Positions 50,243 through 61,300 of a stretch of DNA of 64,000 nt are shown piece after piece. The notes under the pieces were generated by a model. The model had not been told where the DNA came from, ran no database searches, and saw nothing but the letters and a program-made list of their open reading frames with translations. A program made the position numbers and the translations under genes. Position 1 is the stretch's first letter; each line of letters begins with the position of its first letter. Origin of the DNA: Medicago truncatula (Eukaryota; Streptophyta; Magnoliopsida; Fabales; Fabaceae); contig NC_053043.1 of the NCBI RefSeq assembly GCF_003473485.1, positions 38,354,576-38,418,575 on the forward strand, written 5' to 3'.

Positions 50243-51880
50243 AAAAACTCTTAAATTTTTCAATGATTTTTTTTATATAAGTTTAGAACATTACTAAAGG
50301 TTCATTTACTAAATTTTAGAATTTTTTTAACATGAAATAAATTAAATATGAATTTTTTTAAAAGACAAAAGTTCAAAATAAAAGTAACAAAAATCTGGAC
50401 GCAGGAATAAATTTTTGAGATAATTTTTTGCAGATAAACTTTTCATGATGTTCTTAACACTTGTGCAAAAAATTGTTCAAAATCTTAAAAGTTTAAGCAT
50501 AATTAAACAAATTTAGATTTAGTAGAAACTAAAACTGAGTGCATAATTGTTTTATATGGACTAAAAACACTATTATAATTAAGTAAGAACTAAACTTAAA
50601 AGGTCCCAATTTTATAGGGACAAAAAACATATGATGTCATTTACCACATGCAACCATGTCACTTGAAATATCCATGTGGCATGCCTGAGTCAGCATTTTG
50701 TTAGCCTAGTCACTACAGTTTAACGGCAAGGACCAAACTTACAAACTGAAAAAAAAACGTTGGGGATGAAAAATTTAATAAAATTTAAATAGGGACCAAT
50801 GTTAAATGCTCGCTTATTTATAAGGACCTTAAGCATAATTAACCATTTTTTATACAAGTTTTGAACATTACTAAAAGTTCGTTTACTAAAATTTATAATT
50901 TTTTTAACATGAAATAAATTAAATATGATTTTTTTTAAAAGTGAAAAGTTCAAAATAAAAGTAACAAAAATCTGGACGCAGGAATAAAATTTTGAGATAA
51001 TTTTTTGCAGATAAACTTTTCATGATGTTCTTAACACTTGTGCAAAAAATTGTTCAAAATCATAAAAGTTTAAACATAATTAAACAAATTTAGATTTAGT
51101 ATGGACTAAAACTGAGTGCGTAATTGTTTTATATGGACTAAAATCACTATTATAATTAAGTAAGAACAAAACTTAAAATGTCCCAATTTTATAGAGACAA
51201 AAAACATATGATGTCATTTACCACATGGCAGCCATGCCACTTGAAATGTTCACGTGGCATGTCTGAGTCAGCATTTTGTTAGTCTAGTCAACACAGTTTG
51301 ACGGCAAGAACCAAACTTACAAACGGAAAAAAACGTTGGGATGAAAAATTTAATAAAATTTAAATAGGGATCAATGTTGAATGCTCGTTTATTTACAGGA
51401 CCTTAAATATAATTTAACCCTACATTTTAATAGGTGGCTACAAGGAAAATGTTATATAGGAATTATGGTTCGAACCCTAAACTCCCTCACTTCTCTACAA
51501 TTAAATGTGTGAACATGAGACACTACGTCAAACCCCAAAATTAACAATGAACGTATTTTGAAACTAAAACTTAAAAGAAAAAAAAAAGACTAAAAATGAA
51601 ATTTGGACATAAAAACCATTCACACATTTAACTGTTAATTAAATTCATAAAATAAATCTTCGTAAAAAACCATTTTTTTGTGACCTATTGAAATAGCAAA
51701 AGTTGTATAAATAAAAAACTTATTGAAAAAGAAAAAAAGTTGTATAAATGACACAAAAGAAGCGAGAGAAGGGTATTTTCATTTCCCTTTGTTAAATTCT
51801 AGTGAGAGAAACCTTCTTTTTCTCTCTCTTCTCTCATCAACCCTCAAACCCCTATTGCGTACTTTGCAATCGACCCAATA

Positions 51881-54800
51881 ATGGCTAACAGTAACCTTCC
51901 TCGAAGAATCATCAAGGTTCGTTCGTTTCAATTTTCTTCTTAAGATCCCTATTTCAATTTCTTTGATCGATTCGTTTTATCGATTTCGATTATTGATTAT
52001 CACGTTGATTATTAGCTTGATTGAACATAAAATTGCATGTGAAATTAGGGTTGATTTAGTTTTTTCCAGGGGAACTAGCTTAATTAATTAGTTTAATTTC
52101 AGTGATGATTACAAAATTAGGAAAATTAAAGTGTTAGATGTTGAATCGGTGATTCAACTTTTTTTTCTTTTTCTGATTTGATTTTTGTTGATGTTGAATT
52201 TTAGTTCTGAATTGTTTTTATTGCTTCTGTATTTGAATTTGATTTTTGTGGATGTTTTGATAACTATTGTTTCTTTGATCTCTTCAGGAAACACAGCGTT
52301 TGCTCAGTGAGCCAGGTATTGTTTTATCCTCATCGTTTTGTAGTGTAGAAGGTTTCACTCAGTTAATTGGAGAGTGTTTGTTGTGTGGTTCTTATTTTCT
52401 GTGGTTTTTGTTTTAGTATAGTCTTTTGTAAGATACGTTATGGCGTAATTTGATTCATGTGCGATAAGGCTTGGTTGTCGTTGTTATTTTCTAAGATACC
52501 TTGAATTTTACCCTATGAAGCACAGACACGAAGACACAGACACCGATAACAATTAGAGAAAATGACACCCTTTATTGTAATCATATCATATGTGTCGGTT
52601 TGTGTCTGAACAATAGGTTTCCGACACCGGGACACGCCTAATCCAAGGAGTATTTGTGCTTCTTAGATTTTACCTTGGCGTGTATGATTAATTTTAAATC
52701 AGTGTTGTTAAATAGTGGCGCTATAGAGCTATATCACAGTGGAAATTGAATAAATTTCTATTTTCGTGTTGTATGGTAGTTAGTACAAAATGTTGTCAAA
52801 TAGCAGCTATAGCGCCGCTATTCCATCGTTGCATAGTGGAATTTCCCGCGACCCGCATTGAACAAACAGTTATTTCCCGTGATCTGCAGTTGACAACACT
52901 GCGAAATGTTTTCTTGTTTTGTTTTGCTGTGTTGATTTATAATATTTGATCTGATGATGCAGCGCCTGGAATTAGTGCATCCCCTTCCGAAGACAATATG
53001 CGGTATTTCAATGTGATGATCCTTGGCCCAACTCAGTCTCCTTATGAAGGTAGTGATGACTCTAACAACTTGGTTTTACACCTTGAATTGTGTATGTGTT
53101 TATCTTTTTGCTAGAAATGGGAAATTAATTATTTTCGGGCTTTTGAGTATGTGTATTATTGTTTTCTATAAAAGATTTTTCTCTGATATGCAGACATGTT
53201 TTGGGAATGATTCTGAAAGGAAACTGCTTCTATTTTTTGCCATGATATTTCAAATTCACTGCTTTTTTTTTATCTCAAGTTGAGCATAAACTGTTCGACG
53301 CTACAAACAGTCTATTAGTTATATGAAATGTTATCCTGTTAATAATCTTGCAAGGCAAACGATTTGAGTAATGAGGTGGGCATAAGAATATTTAGATCTC
53401 ATCATTATTGTCGTTAATGATTAAAGAATATCTGCTTGTCTGCTTCTCAAAGATGCCTTGTCTTCTTATCACGTGTTTAACTTTAACCCCTGTATACATC
53501 TTCTTGAACTATTTTCTTAGAAGTCCATTATTTTGGTCCACATTGTTATCCCTTATATTTATCCTTGAGCAGAAAATTATTTCTCCTTGAGCCGAAAATT
53601 ATTTCTTTTACTGTTGACATTATATTTCCAGCTTTCGCTACATATATGGAAAATAGTCAGTAGCTAATTACTACAGGTTGTCATTCTTGTTTATATAGAA
53701 AGTTCTTTATGCTTCATGAAAAACGCTACCACATTTTGTAAAAAAAAAAAAATAGTTTGGCTCTGTTCGATAAAATGTGGTAGCGTTTTTTTTGCAAAAT
53801 ATTTTTTGATGACCAAACTAAATTAAATTTCTTATGAGCAGTGCTTTTCATTTGACCTATAAAGTACAACCCACTAACTCTTCAAATGGGTACCCTTCAA
53901 AATGGTTACTACATCAGAGTCAAGTCACAAACTGTGTTGGATTATAAGATACTATGGATGCTTATACCCTACATCTTTCAATAGTTTTTGAATTTTGCCA
54001 CCAATACAAATTGGATATCTAACAATTTGATATATTATAGTATCTTATTGTGTACAATGACTAATGCTGAGTTGGTTAAGTTGGAGACTTTGATGTCTTT
54101 GTTCCAAATTAGGGTTTGTTGTGCTTTGTTGTTCATATTACACTTCTGGTGCACCAAAAAGACTGGGTCAAACACTAAAATTTGGAATAGAAGAGCTATT
54201 AAGTTACTGGGTCGAATTAAAGGATATTTACATACTTTAATCATCGTTATTGTGGGTCATCTGTTATGCTCTTTTTCGCCTCCTATTTGAAAGTCATAAT
54301 GTATCATAAATTTGTATGAAAGTTGATGCATGAGTTATGGCACTTGGTTGGAGTGGGATAAACAAGACAAGATTATACTCGCATCACCACTTTTCCTTTT
54401 CAAGAAGTTGATGTATTATAAATTTGGACTTTCTGAAGGGTTCACTTCAGAGTTTATAGTGCACCCTGCAGTTCAGATATAATGCATAGTGTGTCTCATT
54501 TTAGCTTGGGTGAGACTTGGAAATACGTTTGTATGGAAAGGAACTATGTGTTACATGTGAACACTACACGTGTGTCTCATGTGTGTATGCTTCTCTGATC
54601 ATATTTTAGGGTTTGGAAAGGAATAGATTAACCGAATAACAACTAGCTTGACTATACTGGAATTTTTGTATTCTCTCCTACCTCTCCTCATAAAAGAAAG
54701 AAATATCAAGTTTACTGATGTGCAAGTGTTTTGTTTTCATTACTAGGGGGAGTTTTCAAGCTAGAACTATTTTTGCCTGAAGAATATCCAATGGCTGCTC

Positions 54801-57251
54801 CAAAGGTACTTAATTTAATTGTTTTCATTTTATTTTCATTTGTTTTGTGATATTATTTTGGTGTTAACTGTTAAGTTTCTACTGTGTTCTTGTCTTCCAA
54901 GAAGAAATGACAACATAATTATAAATTATTTTCACCTGTAAACTTTTTTAAGAGTTTTAGTAAAAGGTTGTTCCTCTTTATTTGTCGTTTTCAAAGTTCA
55001 ATGCAACATCAATTATTGTTTTGTCAATAATACCCTTAACTGTTCATTGCAGAGGGAGAAATAGGTGGAATAAGTCAATAAATGGTTAAGGGTATCATAG
55101 AAAAAGACAAATAATTCCATCAAAAGTAACAATTTACTGGTCCTCTTGGCATGTGTAAATAACCTTAAAATGACGGCTAAAATGAAACAGATATATTTTT
55201 CATGTCTTTGTATCTGATGATCGATGCCAAACTTATAAAGGCCACGGACAAGATATTCTGTAAATTTGAAATTAATTGCACAGATGCACAGTCTTGTGTA
55301 CACATTGAATTAACTGTCTTCACATAGTTTTCAAAATTTTTAGATGATAAATAATTTGAGATACGTTGATGTATTAAAATTGTGTGTTTGAAAATTCAAT
55401 CAGCTAATTTTTTACGTATAAGCTTTCAGCTAAAAAATAGCTTCTCCGGTTAGGAACCCAAGAATTCTAATCTTCAAGATTAGAGAAACATGTAAAACAA
55501 ACTTAAATAGATAAAGATAAAGATTGTACATGGCTGAGGAATTTCTTATTTGTGTAGTGAGATTGAAAGTGAAGATACAACAGGTATGCAATGAAGATTG
55601 TAACCTTACACACCAAAGGATCACTCTCATTTCACACCAAATAATTCTCTAGTCACAATTTAAGTATTAAAGCTATCTTTCCCCTCTACCAATTGATGGC
55701 TATTTAAAGACTTATATGATTAACCAAAATAGCGACTCTTAACAACCACCTAACAAGCTTATCAAATTACTAACTTGTACTAACTAACTCTTTACTACTC
55801 TAATCATCTAATATTCTATATTCTAACACTCCGCCACTTGTTAGATTGTCCAAATAGAATCACAGTATGTGTTTCTTTTAAAATGAAATTGAAATATTTT
55901 CTTGATAAATTGGGATGGAATATAATAATGCTCAATTTCTATATGGTCTGGGATGAAGTTATGTATATTGAGGAGGCCATTACTACTTCCAGGGTTTAGG
56001 AAACGACTGTCACAGCTATTGTGTATCTGATTGGGGTTTACATTTACGAAAAAGGTCTAGTAGGAGGTTCTTTTTATTTTTTTGAAGGATAATTTAATCA
56101 CGCCTCCACTCAGAATTGTGTTTGTTTATTATTTTTCTCTTTCTTTTCTGGCTTTGTTTCTTGTGATGATAAAATACGATATGATAGATTTGAAGTGTGC
56201 ATTTTTCTAAAAAATTCTGTAATAATTCTTATTCCTAATTCAATCATGCCTTGCTTCTTCCAGGTTAGGTTCTTGACAAAAATATATCATCCTAACATTG
56301 ACAAGGTATGCTTTGCTTTGCTTCCCTTGCTTTTCTTTTCTTCTTTGATGATAACCTTTTATAAAAGTTGAACTTCGATTCGATGCAGCTTGGCAGGATA
56401 TGTCTTGATATTCTGAAAGATAAGTGGAGTCCTGCCCTCCAGATTCGCACTGTACTTTTGAGGTATATTTAATTTTCACCTTTTACTTTAGTGGATTAAC
56501 CTTTTGCTGCACCAATTCATTTCCTGAAAAACTGTAGTTAATAGATCATATGTGAAATAATCTTTTATGTATCTTAAATCATTTTTAAAACTGCAGTTAA
56601 CTCAAGTGGATTTGCAAGCCTGCAAATTGAACGTTTTTTTAAATTAATGTTTTATGTATCTTAAATCATTTTGTTAGAAAGAATTTTTCATTTTGGTATA
56701 GTTTTATGGGAAAACAGATTGTTACATTAACTTGTCAAATAGACATTTTTTAAACCATAAATTTTCTGTGTGAATGCATAAAAGAGGGGTGGGAGGGAGC
56801 AAAAAGAAACACTTGATTGATTGTGGTGACTTACTCAATTTGTACGTGAAGGTCCAGCTGGATCTTACTTTTGATTTCTGAGTTACTCTTGCATATACAT
56901 AACATTGTGGGAAGTTGGTTAAAAATGAAAAATTTACCTGCCATGTATTGGATATAATGTTTTATTGATAATAATATAAATTTTGCGGGTCCTATTTTAG
57001 TATTCAAGCTCTTTTGAGTGCACCAAACCCAGATGATCCTCTTTCTGAGAACATTGCTAAGCATTGGAAATCTAACGAGGCTGAGGCTGTTGAGACAGGT
57101 ATGTCTCTTCTGCTAGCATGATTACATCAAAGTTTGTTATTTTTTTATGATAGCATCAGACGTGCTATGTGTATATTTTCTTATGAAAATGACGGTATTT
57201 TTTAAATCTGCAGCCAAAGAGTGGACCAGATTATATGCAAGCGGTGCTTGA
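51881..57251 (+). CDS. UBC13-type ubiquitin-conjugating enzyme E2, copy 1
   Basis: Eight exons: 51881-51916, 52288-52315, 52963-53049, 54747-54805, 56264-56305, 56389-56462, 57001-57098 and 57214-57251; 153 residues; all introns GT-AG. UBC13 (plant UBC35/36) pairs with a Uev/MMZ partner to build Lys63-linked ubiquitin chains used in DNA-damage tolerance, immunity and iron or auxin responses. Catalytic Cys89 lies in [13 protein letters not shown] is at 79-81; the N-terminal helix starts LPRRIIK; the E3-binding SPA motif is at 98-100; the C-terminus is YASGA. Its length equals the plant family. All key residues match the conserved form, so this is the ancestral-type copy. Large introns carry MITEs and an LTR remnant, all shared with copy 2. 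Confidence 0.97.
52517..52662. mobile_element. Possible MITE in UBC13 copy 1, intron 2
   Basis: Short inverted ends gaagcac / gtgcttc with cacagacac-like inner repeats. Present in copy 2 at about 58947-59092. Superfamily not assigned. Confidence 0.4.
52700..52901. mobile_element. hAT-like MITE in UBC13 copy 1, intron 2
   Basis: Ends CAGTGTTGTTAAATAG and TTGACAACACTG are inverted; the interior has cgctatag / ctatagcgccgctatt palindromic motifs. CAGTG tips suit hAT elements; no clear 8-bp duplication is seen. Confidence 0.65.
53718..53793. repeat. Hairpin in UBC13 copy 1, intron 3
   Basis: aaaacgctaccacatttt and aaaatgtggtagcgtttt are inverted arms around ~35 bases. Also in copy 2 (60125-60200) with one substitution in the right arm. 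Confidence 0.85.
55430..55828 (-). mobile_element. Probable Copia-type LTR remnant in UBC13 copy 1, intron 4
   Basis: Fossil. On the minus strand, a tract ending GTGGCGGAG is followed at 55828 by TGTTAGAATATAG, the layout of a Copia polypurine tract and LTR start. The far limit is uncertain. No coding. Shared with copy 2, so it predates the UBC13 duplication. Confidence 0.4.
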
Positions 57252-57946
57252 CAATTTGGTGGATACTTTTGGTCTCAAATAACAATAGTGGAAGTGTATG
57301 CTATTAACTATCAAATTGAAATGGAAAAATTTAGAGGAATTGTCTAAACTATGTGGAGTCCATTTTCCTCTTATAGCTTCCGGTTACATGTTTATTGCTT
57401 TCTATCTTCCGGAAGACTTCTATTGGAACTTGTATGAATATATGGATGTTTTATGTGTCAAATTTAAAACATGGTCTGCTAAATGTAGTTTTGGATTCCC
57501 AACTCAAACGTTTTGAATAAGCTTTTCGTTTGGTTTGTCCACATTATGATGGATTTGGCTTGTCTTGAGTGAAGATTACCATTTAAATGGGTATAGTGTT
57601 GAATCATAATGGAAAAATCTAACAGTTCTATTCAATAATATTCTCAGCCGTGGAATTTTTCAATTATTAGTTAAAACTTGCATTTTATCTTTTATATCAA
57701 TTTTAATAATCCCACTTTCCTCAAAGAAGTCAAATCCATTATACCCCGTGAATCCATGTTTGATGTTTGGTTGTGAAATAAGGAAACTATCTTAATGCAA
57801 CGTTTGTGTCCAATCGGTAAAGGATGGTTGTGTTTTGTGAAGAGATTTGGACAAAAGAGTTCTTTCCTCGTTTGGATCATGTGAAAAAACTTGTTAGAGG
57901 CCTAAGTGTCTATTCCTATGTCAAATCGATAATTGACCTATTTCAG
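57252..57946. other. 3' flank of UBC13 copy 1
   Basis: Contains the 3' untranslated region and a spacer. The first ~125 bp match the end of the window after copy 2. No other gene seen. Confidence 0.5.
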
Positions 57947-58308
57947 ACATTACGTTAAATCCAAAATTAACAATGAACATATTTTGAAACTAAAACTTAA
58001 AAGAAAAACAAAAGGACTAAAAATGAAATTTGGAAATGAAAACCATTCACACATTTAACTGTTAATTAAATTCATAAAATAAATCTTCTTAAAAAACCAA
58101 TTTTTTTGTGACCTTTTGAAAAAGCAAAAGTTGTATAAATAAAAAACTTATTGAAAAGGAAAAAAAGTTGTATAAATGACACAAAAGAAGCGAGAGAAGG
58201 GTATTTTCATTTCCCTTTGTTAAATTCTAGTGAGAGAAACCTTCTTTTTCTCTCTCTTCTCTCATCAACCCTCAAACCCCTATTGCGTACTTTGCAATCG
58301 ACCCAATA

Positions 58309-61300
58309 ATGGCTAACCGTAACCTTCCTCCAAGAATCATCAAGGTTCGTTCGTTTCAATTTTCTTCTTAAGATCCCTATTTCAATTTCTTTGATCGATT
58401 CGTTTTATCGATTTCGATTATTGATTATCACGTTGATTATTAGCTTGATTGAACATAAAATTGCATGTGAAATTAGGGTTGATTTGATTTTTTCCAGGGG
58501 AGCTAACTTAATTAATTAGTTTAATTTCAGTGATGATTACAAAATTAGGAAAATTAAAGTGTTAGATGTTGAATCGGTGATTCAACTTTTTTTTTTCTTT
58601 TTCTGATTTGATTTTTGTTGATGTTGAATTTTAGTTCTGAATTGTTTTTATTGCTTCTGTATTTGAATTTGATTTTTGTGGATGTTTTGATAACTATTGT
58701 TTCTTTGATCTCTCCAGGAAACACAGCGTTTGCTCAGTGAGCCAGGTATTGTTTTATCCTCATCGTTTTGTAGTGTAGAAGGTTTCACTCAGTTAATTGG
58801 AGAGTGTTTGTTGTGTGGTTCTTATTTTCTGTGGTTTTTGTTTTAGTATAGTCTTTTGTAAGATACATTATGGCGTAATTTGATTCATGTGCGATAAGGC
58901 TTGGTTGTTGTTGTTATTTTCTAAGATACCTTGAATTTTACCCTATGAAGCACAGACACGAAGACACAGACACCGATAACAATTAGAGAAAATGACACCC
59001 TTTATTGTAATCATATCAAATGTGTCGGTTTGTGTCTGAATGATAGGTTTCCGACACCGGGACACGCCTAATCCAAGGAGTATTTGTGCTTCTTAGATTT
59101 TACCTTGGCGTGTATGATTAATTTTAAATCAGTGTTGTTAAATAGTGGCGCTATAGAGCTATATCACAGTGGAAATTGAATAAATTTCTATTTTCGTGTT
59201 GTATGGTAGTTAGTACAAAATGTTGTCAAATAGCAGCTATAGCGCCGCTATTCCGTCGTTGCATAGTGGAATTTCCCGCGACCCGCATTGAACAAACCGT
59301 TATTTCCCGTGATCTGCAGTTGACAACTCTGCGAAATGTTTTCTTGTTTTGTTTTGCTGTGTTGATTTATAATATTTGATCTGATGATGCAGCGCCTGGA
59401 ATTAGTGCATCCCCTTCGGAAGACAATATGCGGTATTTCAATGTGATGATCCTTGGCCCAACTCAGTCTCCTTATGAAGGTAGTGATGACCCTAACAACT
59501 TGGTTTTACACCTTGAAATGTGTATGTGTTTATCTTTTTGCTAGAAATGGGAAATTAATTATTTTCGGGCTTTTGAGTATGTGTATTATTGTTTTCTATA
59601 AAAGATTTTTCTCTGATATGCAGACATGTTTTGGGAATGATTCTGAAAGGAAACTGCTTCTATTTTTTGCCATGATATTTCAAATTCACTGCTTTTTTTT
59701 ATCTCAAGTTGAGCATAAACTGTTCGACGCTACAAACAGTCTATTAGTTATATGAAATGTTATCCTGTTAATAATCTTGCAAGGCAAACGATTTGAGTAA
59801 TGAGGTGGGCATAAGAATATTTAGATCTCATCATTATTGTCGTTAATGATTAAAGAATATCTGCTTGTCTGCTTCTCACAGATGCCTTGTCTTCTTATCA
59901 TGTGTTTAACTTTAACCCCTGTATACATCTTCTTGAACTATTTTCTTAGAAGTCCATTATTTTGGTCCACATTGTTATCCCTTATATTTATCCTTGAGCC
60001 AAAAATTATTTCTTTTACTGTTGGCATTATATTTCCAGCTTTCGCTACATATATGGAAAATAGTCAGTAGCTAATTACTACAGGTTGTCATTCTTGTTTA
60101 TATAGAAAGTTCTTTATGCTTCATGAAAAACGCTACCACATTTTGTAAAAAAAAAAAAATAGTTTGGCTCTGTTCGATAAAATGTGGTAGTGTTTTTTCT
60201 GCAAAATATTTTTTGATGACCAAACTAAATTAAATTTCTTATGAGCAGTGCTTTTCATTTGACCTATAAAGTACAACCCACTAACTCTTCAAATGGTTAC
60301 TACATCAGAGTCAAGTCACAAACTGTGTTGGATTATAAGATACTACGGATGCTTATACCCTACATCTTTCAATAGTTTTTGAATTTTTCCACCAATACAA
60401 ATTGGATATCTAACATTTTGATATATTATAGTATCTTATTGTGTACAATGACTAATGCTGAGTTGGTTAAGTTGGAGACTTTGATGTCTTTGTTCCAAAT
60501 TAGGGTTTGTCGTGCTTTGTTGTTCATATTACACTTCTGGTACACCAAAAAGACTGGATCAAACACTAAAATTTGGAATAGAAGAGCTATTAAGTTACTG
60601 GGTCGAATTAAAGGATATTTACATACTCTAATCATCGTTATTGTGGGTCATCTGTTATACTCTTTTTCGCCTCCTATTTGAAAGTCATAATGTATCATAA
60701 ATTTGTATGAAAGTTGATGCATGAGTTATGGCACTTGGTTGGAGTGGGATAAACAAGACAAGATTATACTCGCATCACCACTTTTCCTTTTCAAGAAGTT
60801 GATGTATTATAAATTTGGACTTTCTGAAGGGTTCACTTCAGAGTTTATAGTGCACCCTGCAGTTCAGATATAATGCATAGTGTGTCTCATTTTAGCTTGG
60901 GTGAGACTTGGAAATACGTTTGTATGGAAAGGAACTATGTGTTACATGTGAACACTACACGTGTGTCTCATGTGTGTATGCTTCTCTGATCATATTTTAG
61001 GGTTTGGAAAGGAATAGATTAACCGAATAACAACTAGCTTGACTATACTGGAATTTTTGTATTCTCTCCTACCTCTTCTTATAAAAAAAAAAAAAGAAAT
61101 ATCAAGTTTACTGATGTGCAGGTGTTTTGTTTTCATTACTAGGGGGAGTTTTCAAGCTAGAACTATTTTTGCCTGAAGAATATCCAATGGCTGCTCCAAA
61201 GGTACTTAATTTAATTGTTTTCATTTTATTTTCATTTGTTTTGTGATATTGTTTTGGTGTTAACTGTTAAGTTTCTACTGTGTTCTTGTCTTCCAAGAAG

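Larger units (their letters stand above)
49171..51420. mobile_element. Long-TIR MULE-like element, 2250 bp, TSD TACATTTTA
   Basis: Ends GGGTTAATTAGG and TTTAACCC are flanked by the 9-bp duplication TACATTTTA at 49162-49170 and 51421-51429, as in Mutator-like elements. The left arm (49171-~49760) is repeated inverted at about 50262-50845 and again at about 50848-51420, so there are two right arms in tandem. The ~500-bp centre is different in composition and may be captured host sequence. No transposase. It lies about 460 bp upstream of UBC13 copy 1. Confidence 0.85.
51521..57946. repeat. Tandem duplication unit 1 (UBC13, ~6.4 kb)
   Basis: Homology with 57947 onward begins upstream of the UBC13 promoter (tacgtcaaaccccaaaatta) and runs through all introns. 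Copies are near-identical with scattered substitutions and small indels. Confidence 0.93.

Noticed and set aside
51464-51476. tRNA-like B box near ggttcgaaccc
   Set aside because: Isolated motif without A box or tail.
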